Shown here: piece after piece, positions 8,431 to 16,246 of the stretch
Numbering within the stretch: position 1 is the stretch's first letter
How the letters are laid out: the number at the start of each line of letters is the position of its first letter
DNA from: Bacteroidales bacterium
Lineage (GTDB): Bacteria > Bacteroidota > Bacteroidia > Bacteroidales > UBA932
Length of the DNA: 64,000 nucleotides
Reading direction: 5' to 3'
Assembly (NCBI GenBank): GCA_017465225.1
Contig: JAFTWQ010000032.1
Location: forward strand, 1-64,000
Program-made: the position numbers and the translations under genes
Notes under the pieces: generated by a model
Told to the model about the DNA's origin: nothing
Database searches by the model: none
Seen by the model: the letters and a program-made list of their open reading frames with translations, nothing else

Positions 8431-9798
8431 ATGATGATAAGAAAGACCATATACATATTGATCAAGGTCGTCATGGCCGCTGCAGCTTTGTCCGCCATCC
8501 ACGGATGCGAGAAGGACAGGTACGGAATGTTTGACATCAAGTGGGAGAACAGCGGCGGGAATCCGGGAGAGAGAGTGCCGGTAAAGATGGAACGCAACGT
8601 GCTTCTGGTATATTCCGACGGATACAACTCGCTTTCCGACGACCTCGACCGCAACATCGACTCGCTGATGAGCAACTGGCTTCCGTCCGCGGGCATCAGG
8701 GACAACGTCCTTTTGCTTTACACGCACAAGACCGCAAGGTACGGAGACTACAAGACAGAGACATCCCCTTATCTCATCCGTCTGACAAGCGGCAAAGACG
8801 GCAACGCCTCTGCAGACACATTGGTAACTTACCCGGAAAGCACGATTTCTTCATCGGCACGACAGCTCAACAAGGTGCTGACTTACGTGAAGGACAATTT
8901 CCCTGGCAGCAGATACGGACTTGCATACCTTTCGCATGCCACAGGATATCTCCCTGCCGGATTCTACGGAAATTCCGACAAGTATACATACACAGAAGAC
9001 CGTATGATGGCCAAAAGCATGAGGTTCATGGACATGATGCCGCCGGCCGTGCCTTATGTCGAGCCCGAACGCGACCCTTCACTGCCGAAAGTCAGAAGCA
9101 TCGGCCAGACGCAGAGCGGTTCATTCGGCGACTATATGTCATACGAAATCGACATCAGGGATTTTGTCGAGGCCATCCCTATGAAACTTGATTACATCCA
9201 GTTCGACGCATGCCTGATGGGTGGTATAGAAGTCGCATACGAACTCCGTGGCAAATGTTCAAAAGTAGGTTTTTCACAGGCGGAGGTACTTGCGGCCGGA
9301 CTTGACTACAGCACATTGGCGATGCACATGCTGAAAGGCAGTATGCCGGACCAGGCCAGCGTATGCGAGGATTATTTCCATATGTACGACAGCCAGACCG
9401 ACAAGATGATGAGGTCTGCCACAATCTCGCTCATCGACTGCGACAGCCTCGAGCCGCTCGCAGATGTATGCAGGGACATCTTTGCAAACCATCGCTCGGA
9501 GCTATATTCCCTCCACAGGAGCAAGGCACAGCGCTTCTACACCGGAAACCAGCACTGGTTCTACGATCTTGAAAGCATAGTTGCCAATATCGGAGTGAGT
9601 GACGAGGAGCTGGAAAGGTTTCATGCGGCTCTTGACGGATGTGTGATATACAAGGCACACACCCCGCAGTTCCTTCTGGAGTTCGACATAAAGACATTCT
9701 CCGGATTCAGCATGTATATGCCGAGCGACGGCCACAGGGAACTGGACAAATACTACAGGACCCTGCAGTGGAACATTTCTACCGGTCTGGTAGAATAA
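8431..9798 (+). CDS. Clostripain-like cysteine peptidase (C11) lipoprotein
   Basis: A 455-residue exported protein of the clostripain family. Starting at 8431 (a second ATG follows at 8434) gives a lipoprotein signal ending in ALSAIHGC. The core begins with NVLLVYSDGYNSLSDDLDRN, normal for C11 proteins. The catalytic dyad is visible as His169 in LAYLSHATGY and Cys261 in QFDACLMGGIEVAYEL. Family members cleave after basic residues, and several Bacteroidetes homologues are surface-attached and self-processed; that is inference here. It is the only gene in its transcript, divergent from the M49 gene. Confidence 0.88.
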   Translation: MMIRKTIYILIKVVMAAAALSAIHGCEKDRYGMFDIKWENSGGNPGERVPVKMERNVLLVYSDGYNSLSDDLDRNIDSLMSNWLPSAGIRDNVLLLYTHKTARYGDYKTETSPYLIRLTSGKDGNASADTLVTYPESTISSSARQLNKVLTYVKDNFPGSRYGLAYLSHATGYLPAGFYGNSDKYTYTEDRMMAKSMRFMDMMPPAVPYVEPERDPSLPKVRSIGQTQSGSFGDYMSYEIDIRDFVEAIPMKLDYIQFDACLMGGIEVAYELRGKCSKVGFSQAEVLAAGLDYSTLAMHMLKGSMPDQASVCEDYFHMYDSQTDKMMRSATISLIDCDSLEPLADVCRDIFANHRSELYSLHRSKAQRFYTGNQHWFYDLESIVANIGVSDEELERFHAALDGCVIYKAHTPQFLLEFDIKTFSGFSMYMPSDGHRELDKYYRTLQWNISTGLVE

Positions 9799-9803
9799 CC
9801 TCG

Positions 9804-9830
9804 TGCCATCCTGAACAAAGTGAAGTATCT
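9804..9830. repeat. Degenerate copy of the CATCCTGAACGAAGTGAAG element
   Basis: GTGCCATCCTGAACAAAGTG followed by AAGTATCT resembles the left arm of the palindromic element seen intact at 28700-28725 and 16155-16223. It lies just after the clostripain-like gene. Directly downstream, AGAATC and GATTCT form a small hairpin that could act as terminator. Confidence 0.45.
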
Positions 9831-9844
9831 TTTCAAAGAATCTG

Positions 9845-9874
9845 TTTGATTCTCAAATAATTTATCTATCTTTG
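9845..9874 (+). promoter_or_regulatory. Probable promoter of rplY
   Basis: TTTG (9845-9848) and TATCTTTG (9867-9874) with an 18-nt spacer resemble the Bacteroides consensus. The predicted transcript would start near 9880 and carry a leader of about 190 nt before the rplY ATG. Confidence 0.6.
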
Positions 9875-9878
9875 CAGC

Positions 9879-10068
9879 CCCATAAAAAGCGGCAGCGCTT
9901 TTTGGTGCAATGGGGTTTTTTCTCAAAAAACCGACAGATTCAAGGCGACCGAGTCTGAAAAACCGGAGCAACCTTTTGGTTGTGAGGATTTTGAAGACGA
10001 AGGGCAACGAAGAAGATTAGGAATTTTTGAAGAAAAAACTGAGTAACACATTTTAATTTTTCAAGACA
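9879..10068 (+). ncRNA. Structured 5' leader of rplY (possible attenuator)
   Basis: The 190-nt untranslated leader starts with a strong nested hairpin. CCCCAT (9879-9884) pairs with ATGGGG (9911-9916), and inside it AAAAAGCG pairs with CGCTTTTT around a GCAG loop. The structure is followed by a run of T residues, as in an intrinsic terminator. Further on, CAGATTC..GAGTCTG and CAACC..GGTTG could form additional stems. No open reading frame is supported here. By analogy to other ribosomal-protein leaders it may be an autoregulatory or attenuation element; the ligand is not known. Confidence 0.5.
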
Positions 10069-10650
10069 ATGAAACACATTGAACTCAACGGCCAGGTTCG
10101 CGAAGCTGGCAACAAGGCAGCTGTAAAGGCTGTACGTCGTGCAGGACTTGTTCCTTGCAACATCTATGGACTTGGTATGGAGAACATCCTCTTCACTATC
10201 GAAGCACAGGATCTCAAGACTATCACCCACACTCCTAACTCTTATATCATCGACCTTAAGCTCAGCGACGGAAGAAACGGTTATGCTGTGCTCCATGAGG
10301 TACAGTACCATCCGGTAACTGACGAGGCTCTTCACGCAGACTTCCTCTTCGTTTCAGAGGACAAGCCAGTAACCATCGAGGTTCCTGTAAAGGTTGTAGG
10401 ACACTCAGAGGGTGTGAAGATGGGTGGTAAGCTCCTCGTTTCAAGCCGCAAGCTCCGCGTGAGCGCCATGATGGACAAGCTTCCTGATCTCCTCGAGGTT
10501 GACTCTACTCACCTCATGATCGGCAAGCAGATCGTTGCAGGCGACCTCAACTACGAAGGCGTTACAATCGTTTCACCTAAGGCTACTATCATCTGCTCTG
10601 TACGTCCTACACGTGCAACACAGCAGGCTAAGATGGAGCAGGGCAAGTAA
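10069..10650 (+). CDS. rplY: 50S ribosomal protein L25 (CTC family, long form)
   Basis: A 193-residue ribosomal protein L25/CTC that binds 5S rRNA. The N-terminal L25 domain (about residues 1-90) carries RRAGLVPCNIYG and the HEVQYHPVTDEALHADFLFV signature. The C-terminal TL5-like beta domain (about 95-185) follows, with IEVPVKVVGHSEGVKMGG. This two-domain form is usual in Bacteroidetes, whereas E. coli has only the short domain. Codon bias is strong, as in the neighbouring tpiA. It is preceded by a long structured leader and followed 11 nt later by pth, the common gene pair. Confidence 0.96.
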   Translation: MKHIELNGQVREAGNKAAVKAVRRAGLVPCNIYGLGMENILFTIEAQDLKTITHTPNSYIIDLKLSDGRNGYAVLHEVQYHPVTDEALHADFLFVSEDKPVTIEVPVKVVGHSEGVKMGGKLLVSSRKLRVSAMMDKLPDLLEVDSTHLMIGKQIVAGDLNYEGVTIVSPKATIICSVRPTRATQQAKMEQGK

Positions 10651-10661
10651 TCTGATCTGGT

Positions 10662-11255
10662 ATGAACTATCTGGTTGTCGGGTTAGGAAACATCGGCGCC
10701 GAATATGCCAACACCAGACACAACATGGGATTTATGGTATTGGATGCCTGGGCTCAGGCATCCAATATTGTTTTTGAGTCAGGAAGGTATGGCAGCACGG
10801 CGACTGTTTCTTTCAAAGGCAGGAAGTTCACTCTTCTGAAGCCTTCCACATACATGAACCTGAGCGGCAAGGCGGTGCGCTACTGGATGAACGAGCTGAA
10901 GATACAGCCTGAGAGTCTGATCGTCATATCCGACGATCTCAACATCCCGTTCGGAACGCTCCGTCTGCGCAAGAACGGAAGCGCCGGTGGGCATAACGGC
11001 CTCACAAACATCACCGAGCTCATCGGTACCCAGGAATATGCCAGGATCAGGGTCGGAATCGGAAACGATTTCGGACGCGGCCAGCAGGTAGGATACGTGC
11101 TTGGCGAATTGAGCGAGGAGGAGAATGCGAAGATGCCGGAAATATGCAAAAGGGTCATAGATGGCGTAAAGGCATGGGCTACCATAGGTCCGGACAGGGC
11201 CATGAACACCGTCAACACTCGCCCCAAACCCAAGAATAACGAGGCCGAAAAATAG
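10662..11255 (+). CDS. pth: Peptidyl-tRNA hydrolase
   Basis: A 197-residue Pth that releases peptides from stalled peptidyl-tRNA. Motifs: VVGLGNIGAEYANTRHNMGF with the catalytic His20, KPSTYMNLSG, the SDDLNIPFGTLRLR segment and SAGGHNGL. The C-terminal tail (RPKPKNNEAEK) is charged. It lies 11 nt after rplY and is probably cotranscribed with it. Confidence 0.97.
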   Translation: MNYLVVGLGNIGAEYANTRHNMGFMVLDAWAQASNIVFESGRYGSTATVSFKGRKFTLLKPSTYMNLSGKAVRYWMNELKIQPESLIVISDDLNIPFGTLRLRKNGSAGGHNGLTNITELIGTQEYARIRVGIGNDFGRGQQVGYVLGELSEEENAKMPEICKRVIDGVKAWATIGPDRAMNTVNTRPKPKNNEAEK

Positions 11256-11368
11256 TCCAATACATTGAAAACAACAATTTTAGAGTCAAATATTTGTTTT
11301 TTCAACGGATTATTCATACCTTGGCTGAAGTTTATAAATTTAACCGAACTATTTAAAAATTCCACAAA

Positions 11369-11542
11369 ATGAAAGAGCTTGTTGATCAGATCAAGGCCGA
11401 GTATGAGGTTTTCGCAAAGAACGCCGAGGCTCAGGTAGAAAAGGGTAACAAGGCTGCCGGCGCACGCGCACGCAAGGCTGCTTTGAATCTTATGAAGATG
11501 ATGAAGGATTTCAGAAAGGAGTCTGTAGAGGCTGCAAAATAA
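11369..11542 (+). CDS. Histone H1-like (Hc1-type) small DNA-binding protein
   Basis: A 57-residue Lys/Ala-rich protein: it starts MKELVDQIKAEYEVFAKNAE and has GNKAAGARARKAALNLMKMM in the middle. It fits the Hc1-like family widespread in Bacteroidetes, in which a short helical N-terminal part resembles chlamydial histone H1-like proteins; the long basic tail of Chlamydia is missing. The role is presumably nucleoid-associated. It is preceded by a 113-nt AT-rich gap after pth and followed by a strong hairpin, so it is likely an independent transcript. Confidence 0.82.
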   Translation: MKELVDQIKAEYEVFAKNAEAQVEKGNKAAGARARKAALNLMKMMKDFRKESVEAAK

Positions 11543-11563
11543 TCATCGTCAGACAGAAAGAAA

Positions 11564-11594
11564 GGGGCCGGAAGCATCACTGCTTTCCGGCCCC
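11564..11594. terminator. Terminator-like hairpin after the Hc1-like gene
   Basis: GGGGCCGGAAGCA (11564-11576) pairs with TGCTTTCCGGCCCC (11581-11594) with one bulged base and a 4-nt loop. There is no clear T-run on the plus strand. It lies between convergent genes and may stop both transcripts. Confidence 0.6.
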
Positions 11595-11689
11595 TAAACG
11601 TGTACTAAAACCTAAACCTGACATATAGATGCAAAGTCGTGTCAAAACGTTGCATCAAAAATCAAAAAAAATGCATTTTTTCTGAAAAT

Positions 11690-12667
11690 TTACATCACGA
11701 CCTGCACATTATCCACCCAAAGCGTGTTTCCGACGCCTCCATAGAAGGCATTTCCGCAGCTTGAAATGAAATGGATCATCATATGTGTAGGCTCCGTTCC
11801 CGGCTCCGCCCATCCATCTTCCTGGATGATCACGTTCTTTCCCTTGCTGTTCAGAGCGTGATACGCAGTCTCGGGATCTGTCTTAAGGTTCATGTAATCG
11901 CGATAGAACGGTTCGCCTGTAATATCCCCGTAGTGCACCTTGACGGTGTGTCCGTTCTTCCATTCCGGAATATCGTTCATGATACGCTCGATTCCGGTTC
12001 CGACCCTCAAGGCATGGACATTGCCGTCCTCGTCCTCCCATCTTTTCTGAAGGATCACGGTGATCTCCGCATAGTCATTATATCCCATCGGCTTGAGCTT
12101 CGAGAATCCCGTGCCTCTGATGACCTCATGCCCCACATCAGCCTTGATATCCATCTTCAAGGCCTTCGGGCTGCCGGTGAACGGCACACCATACAGGACC
12201 TTGGACATAGGATCCTTCGTGGTCGTGATTGGCTCCGGCAGGACACCGACAAGAAGTGCGCCCTGGCATGTGACATCCATATTCACAACACCTAACGCCT
12301 TGACCTCCTCGATATGCGTCTCGATCCTTGCACAATATCCGTCCCCTCTTTTCTCCGGATACACGGTATTGTTGGTCTTCACGACTCCGGCGACAATCGC
12401 TAGAACGTTATTTGTCCTCCACAGATATCCGTCAGGAGCCTTGAAAGGAGTCTTTCCCGTAACAAGGGTATCCTGATTGCCATAGAATTCATAAAGGTAT
12501 TTCGTCTGGCCTCCGATAATGCCGGATTCCTTGACTTCGCGCATGCACCATCTGTCGAACCTTCCTATCTCATTTATCTGCCTCACAACACTTTCCTGGG
12601 CATCGAGAGTCATGGAGCAAAGAAGGAAAGCGCAGAAGGAAAGCGCAATAAATCTTGTCCGTCTCAT
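11690..12667 (-). CDS. Secreted PCMD-domain protein
   Basis: A 325-residue exported protein with signal peptide MRRTRFIALSFCAFLLCSM ending near LDA/QE. The C-terminal part ends in SSCGNAFYGGVGNTLWVDNV, matching the hallmark of the PCMD ('putative carbohydrate metabolism domain') family in Bacteroidetes, whose members often sit in glycan-use loci with this beta-sandwich at the C terminus. LYGVPFTGSPKALKMDIKAD in the middle also fits. The N-terminal 120 residues (for example EFYGNQDTLVTGKTPFKAPD) resemble the companion carbohydrate-binding-like region. No SusC/SusD neighbour is present, so a polysaccharide locus is not supported. Confidence 0.72.
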   Translation of the reverse strand: MRRTRFIALSFCAFLLCSMTLDAQESVVRQINEIGRFDRWCMREVKESGIIGGQTKYLYEFYGNQDTLVTGKTPFKAPDGYLWRTNNVLAIVAGVVKTNNTVYPEKRGDGYCARIETHIEEVKALGVVNMDVTCQGALLVGVLPEPITTTKDPMSKVLYGVPFTGSPKALKMDIKADVGHEVIRGTGFSKLKPMGYNDYAEITVILQKRWEDEDGNVHALRVGTGIERIMNDIPEWKNGHTVKVHYGDITGEPFYRDYMNLKTDPETAYHALNSKGKNVIIQEDGWAEPGTEPTHMMIHFISSCGNAFYGGVGNTLWVDNVQVVM

Positions 12668-12696
12668 AAAAAATGTCTAAATATGCAATTCATTTG

Positions 12697-12704
12697 CAAA
12701 GATA
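12697..12704 (-). promoter_or_regulatory. Possible -7 box for the PCMD gene
   Basis: TATCTTTG on the minus strand, 29 nt upstream of the ATG at 12667, in the 46-nt space between divergent genes. A -33 box would fall inside the start of the M6 gene and is not obvious. Confidence 0.4.
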
Positions 12705-12713
12705 GTGCATTTT

Positions 12714-14930
12714 ATGAAACATAAGACGATACTTACCTTTTTGACCATCTTCCTCTCCCTTGCGGCAAGTGCCATACCGGCCAGGAAGGGCATCATTCCC
12801 CTGACCCAGCCTGACGGAAGCACATTCAACGCTGTTTTCCGCGGAGACGAATTCATCAGGATAAAGACCACCCTTGAAGGGCATGCCATCATCCAGGACC
12901 ATGACGGATGGTGGTCATATGCATATTTCAACAATGACGGACAGCGTTTCAGCAGCGGATGCCATGTAGGCGGTCCGGTTCCTTCCGGCATCCTCAGCCA
13001 GAGCCGGATGATCCCATATGGCAAGCTCCACGAAAAGGCGGCCATCAGGAAAAGAGCGATGGAAGGATTCAAAGGCACATGGGACATTGCCGAGCGGATG
13101 AAGACCGCGACAAGAGACGGAGAAATACATACCAAGCACGGAATAATAATCCTCGCGCAGTTCAAGGATGTCCATTTCAGGTACACGAGAGAGGATTTCA
13201 ATGCGCTGCTTACTGAAAACGGATACTCGGCCGGCAAATCCATCGGAAGCGCCAAGGATTATTTCGACGCGCAGTTCAAGGGAAGGACCCTCTTTGATTT
13301 CCAGGTCAGCGACATCGTCACTCTGAACGGCAACATGGCCAGCTACGGAGGGAACAATTCGGACGGCGAGGACAAGGATCCGGCACAGATGGTCGTTGAC
13401 GCATGCCGCCTTGCCGATGAACAGATCGATTTCTCTCAATACGATGACGACAATGACGGATTCATTGACAACGTATTCGTCTTCTTCGCAGGAAACGACG
13501 AAGCCGAAGGCGGAGGAGAAGACTGCATATGGTCACATTCATGGGCAGTCTACAGCGGGGCCGGATACAACGTCACCCTGGACGGAAAGACGCTTAACAG
13601 GTACGCATGTACATCAGAACTGTCAAAGATGGGCGACGGCACTACGGATTCATTGGCCGGGATCGGTACATTCTGCCATGAATACAGCCATACATTCGGG
13701 CTTCCCGACTTCTATGACACCGATTACGAGGAAAGCGGCGGCGAAGCGGCCGGATTATGGTACTGGACGGCCTTGATGGACGGAGGCAACCTGAACATGA
13801 ACGGATATGTTCCTCCATATTACAATGCCATCGAACGCGAGATCCTCGGTCTATGCACCCCTGTGAAGATCACAGAAGACGGCACATACCTGCTGGAGCC
13901 GATTCATCTGAACGGCCAGGCATACCGCATAGACACCGATAATGAGGACGAATATTTTCTCATAGAATGCCGCAGCGGCGAGGAATGGGATCAGGGAATC
14001 GGCGGAAGCGGAATGCTTATATACCATATAGACCAGTCATCGCGCACAACAGGCTGGTCGGACTCATACTCGAAAGAGCTGACTGCGTTTGACAGATGGG
14101 CCAGATACAATGAAGTGAACTGCAGACCGGACCATCAGTGTGCCGACCTTCTGGAGGCCGACGGCCGCCAGGATGCCTTCTCGGAAAGTGAGACAGGACT
14201 TCACCGCAACCTTGCGCAGAACGTCAACGGAGTATTCTTCCCTTACACTGATGTGACTTCAGCAAGCCCTGACAGATTCGGATTCTGGAGCGGCGAGGGC
14301 GGAGAATTCTCATTGACCAACATAAAGAAGACTGAAAAAGGAGTGACATTCAGCGTCATAGGCTTTTCTGAAGACTCGACTCCTCCTGTCCCGGTTTCAA
14401 TCACTGCCGAAGCGTTCCCTGACGCAGCCATTGTCCTCTTTGAAAGCGACTTGGCTTTTGAAGGCGAAGCTATAGTTGAATGGGGCAGGACCGGGCAAAG
14501 CATGGAAGAGATGAGGGTACATTCATATGAACCGGGGAAATTCGCTGCCGTTCTTGAAGGGCTCCAGCCGGGCAACAAGACATATACCGTCACTGTCGCG
14601 TTCGTAAAGAACGACATCATCGGAGAAAGCAGAAGCGCCTCATTCATGACAAAGAAAGCCCCGGCAGTAAGCTGGCCTTACATATATATGAATCAGTCCC
14701 TGAAAAGCTCCGACGGCAGTTTTGCGGCCGGCACAAAAATCCCTCTCCGGGTCTTCAACGCAGGCAATGCCGCAGAAATCATATGGACATTTGACGGTAT
14801 GCCGGCTAAAGGTCTGGAAAGCGGATATTTCAGGATTGAGGAAAGCGGAACCCTGAAGGCCGAGATCTTATGGGAAGATGGAGGCAGGACCGTAATAGAG
14901 AAGGAGATCATAATCGGAAAGGAGGATTGA
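12714..14930 (+). CDS. Secreted M6-family metalloprotease
   Basis: A 738-residue exported zinc protease of the M6 (immune inhibitor A-like) type. The start at 12714 begins the signal peptide MKHKTILTFLTIFLSLAASA. An N-terminal propeptide-like region (residues 20-110, RKGIIPLTQPDGSTFNAVFR) is followed by the catalytic domain. It has a calcium-binding-like DYDDDNDGFIDNVFVFFAG-type stretch (residues about 245-262) and the zinc motif HEYSHTFGLPDFYD (His322). After about residue 560 come beta-rich segments resembling fibronectin type III or Ig-like repeats. The next gene, a small lipoprotein, follows by one nucleotide. Confidence 0.9.
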   Translation: MKHKTILTFLTIFLSLAASAIPARKGIIPLTQPDGSTFNAVFRGDEFIRIKTTLEGHAIIQDHDGWWSYAYFNNDGQRFSSGCHVGGPVPSGILSQSRMIPYGKLHEKAAIRKRAMEGFKGTWDIAERMKTATRDGEIHTKHGIIILAQFKDVHFRYTREDFNALLTENGYSAGKSIGSAKDYFDAQFKGRTLFDFQVSDIVTLNGNMASYGGNNSDGEDKDPAQMVVDACRLADEQIDFSQYDDDNDGFIDNVFVFFAGNDEAEGGGEDCIWSHSWAVYSGAGYNVTLDGKTLNRYACTSELSKMGDGTTDSLAGIGTFCHEYSHTFGLPDFYDTDYEESGGEAAGLWYWTALMDGGNLNMNGYVPPYYNAIEREILGLCTPVKITEDGTYLLEPIHLNGQAYRIDTDNEDEYFLIECRSGEEWDQGIGGSGMLIYHIDQSSRTTGWSDSYSKELTAFDRWARYNEVNCRPDHQCADLLEADGRQDAFSESETGLHRNLAQNVNGVFFPYTDVTSASPDRFGFWSGEGGEFSLTNIKKTEKGVTFSVIGFSEDSTPPVPVSITAEAFPDAAIVLFESDLAFEGEAIVEWGRTGQSMEEMRVHSYEPGKFAAVLEGLQPGNKTYTVTVAFVKNDIIGESRSASFMTKKAPAVSWPYIYMNQSLKSSDGSFAAGTKIPLRVFNAGNAAEIIWTFDGMPAKGLESGYFRIEESGTLKAEILWEDGGRTVIEKEIIIGKED

Positions 14931-14931
14931 C

Positions 14932-15333
14932 ATGAAAAGACTTTTCATATTGTTCATAGCCGTAATTGCAGCCGCAGGATGCTGCAGATTCGATCTTGAC
15001 GAGGTTCTTCTCCCTAGAGAAGACATTTCGCTTACCCATAAAGGGAAGCTCATCATGTCATATGACCCGCTGACATGCCAGATGTCACATGACCACGACA
15101 GCAACATGTACAGGATCTACGATGACACGATCTCCGACTGGTTCACTGTAAGATGCAGCCAGGCACCTCACAGTACTGGTCAGGAAATAACCGCTGACGT
15201 CTCCTGGACCACTCCTGACGACACAAAGTCTGAAAACGGGCTCAAATTCACCGTTGAAAAGACATCCCCTGATGGGACGATATGGATGTGGAACAAGTCC
15301 AAGAGCATAGGAATAGTCATAAAAAACTTGTAA
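14932..15333 (+). CDS. Small lipoprotein downstream of M6 protease
   Basis: A 133-residue putative lipoprotein with signal MKRLFILFIAVIAAAGCC; the lipobox cysteine is residue 17 or 18. The mature part is short and beta-rich (LTHKGKLIMSYDPLTCQMSH, SDWFTVRCSQAP, WTTPDDTKSENGLKFTVEKT). I recognise no family. It begins 1 nt after the M6 stop and has a strong AAAGGAGG-type ribosome-binding site inside the end of the M6 gene, so it is almost certainly cotranslated with the protease. A partner or inhibitor role is conjecture. Confidence 0.75.
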   Translation: MKRLFILFIAVIAAAGCCRFDLDEVLLPREDISLTHKGKLIMSYDPLTCQMSHDHDSNMYRIYDDTISDWFTVRCSQAPHSTGQEITADVSWTTPDDTKSENGLKFTVEKTSPDGTIWMWNKSKSIGIVIKNL

Positions 15334-15338
15334 ATTTG
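15331..15338 (+). promoter_or_regulatory. Possible -7 box of tpiA
   Basis: TAAATTTG overlaps the stop of the preceding lipoprotein gene and lies 42 nt before the tpiA ATG. It matches TAnnTTTG but no -33 TTTG is seen at the right distance. Confidence 0.45.
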
Positions 15339-15380
15339 CGCCGCCGAAAGAAAAATACAAACTTTTAAATATTATTGAAA

Positions 15381-16133
15381 ATGAGAAAACACATCGTAGC
15401 AGGCAACTGGAAGATGAACACAACAGTTGCAGAGGGCGTTGAGCTCGCAAAGGCAGTAGTAGCAGCTTCAGCTGAGGTACCGGCTGACGTAAAGCTTATC
15501 ATTGCACCTCCATTCACTCACCTTTACCCTGTAGCTGAGGTTGTAAAGGGTACCGCAGTAGGTCTTTCATCACAGAACTGCGCAGACAAGGAGAAGGGCG
15601 CATACACTGGCGAGGTAGCAGTAAACATGATCGCCGGCGTAGGTTGCGAGTATGTGATCCTTGGTCACTCTGAGAGAAGAGAGTACTATGGCGAGACTGA
15701 CGCAAAGCTCGTTGAGAAGGTAAAGCTCGCTCTCGCACAGGGTCTTTCACCAATCTTCTGCATCGGTGAGAAGCTTGAGGAGCGTGAGGCTGGCCGTCAT
15801 TTCGAGGTTGTTACAGAGCAGGTGAAGAACGTTCTCTTCACTCTTACTCCAGAGGAGATGGCAAAGGTTATCGTAGCTTACGAGCCAGTATGGGCTATCG
15901 GAACAGGCAAGACTGCAACTGCAGAGCAGGCACAGGAGATCCACGCAGAGATCCGCAAGGTTCTCGCTGAGAAGTTCGGTGAGCTCGCTGAGGAGATCTC
16001 TATCCTTTACGGTGGTTCTTGCAAGCCATCTAACGCTAAGGAGCTTTTCGCATGTCCTGATATCGACGGCGGTCTTATCGGTGGCGCAGCTCTCAAGGCA
16101 GAGGAATTCATCGGAATCGCAGTATCATTCTAA
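15381..16133 (+). CDS. tpiA: Triosephosphate isomerase
   Basis: A 250-residue TIM barrel glycolytic enzyme interconverting DHAP and glyceraldehyde-3-phosphate. The ATG at 15381 ([13 protein letters not shown]) is preferred over a TTG six bases upstream. Catalytic residues: Lys in AGNWKMNTT, His in [14 protein letters not shown], Glu in [17 protein letters not shown], and the flexible loop that follows. Phosphate-binding [12 protein letters not shown] and [14 protein letters not shown] are intact. Codon use is very biased towards a few codons, so it is highly expressed. A palindromic element follows the stop. Confidence 0.98.
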   Translation: MRKHIVAGNWKMNTTVAEGVELAKAVVAASAEVPADVKLIIAPPFTHLYPVAEVVKGTAVGLSSQNCADKEKGAYTGEVAVNMIAGVGCEYVILGHSERREYYGETDAKLVEKVKLALAQGLSPIFCIGEKLEEREAGRHFEVVTEQVKNVLFTLTPEEMAKVIVAYEPVWAIGTGKTATAEQAQEIHAEIRKVLAEKFGELAEEISILYGGSCKPSNAKELFACPDIDGGLIGGAALKAEEFIGIAVSF

Positions 16134-16154
16134 TTGATTATACGGAACGTGTAG

Positions 16155-16223
16155 CACTGTCATCCTGAGCGCCAGCGAAGGATCTTTATTCAAGGATTCT
16201 TCACTTCGTTCAGAATGACAGTG
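16155..16223. repeat. Long palindromic element after tpiA (type A)
   Basis: A 69-nt inverted repeat. The left arm starts CACTGTCATCCTGAGCGCCA and the right arm is TTCACTTCGTTCAGAATGAC plus AGTG; the arms pair over about 30 positions with a few mismatches and an inner AAGGATCT/AAGGATTC pairing. It belongs to the GTCATCCTGA...GGATC family seen elsewhere in the window. It sits 21 nt after the tpiA stop and could terminate tpiA transcription. Confidence 0.75.
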
Positions 16224-16246
16224 TTGCGTATTTAACAATCTGACAG

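Noticed and set aside
9753..10007. Minus-strand frame across the rplY leader
   Set aside because: The frame runs through the terminator-like hairpin and the clostripain gene end and lacks coding character; the region is better explained as a structured leader.
11690..12667. Polysaccharide utilisation locus around the PCMD protein
   Set aside because: No SusC/SusD pair, glycoside hydrolase or sensor is nearby; a PCMD domain alone does not show such a locus.
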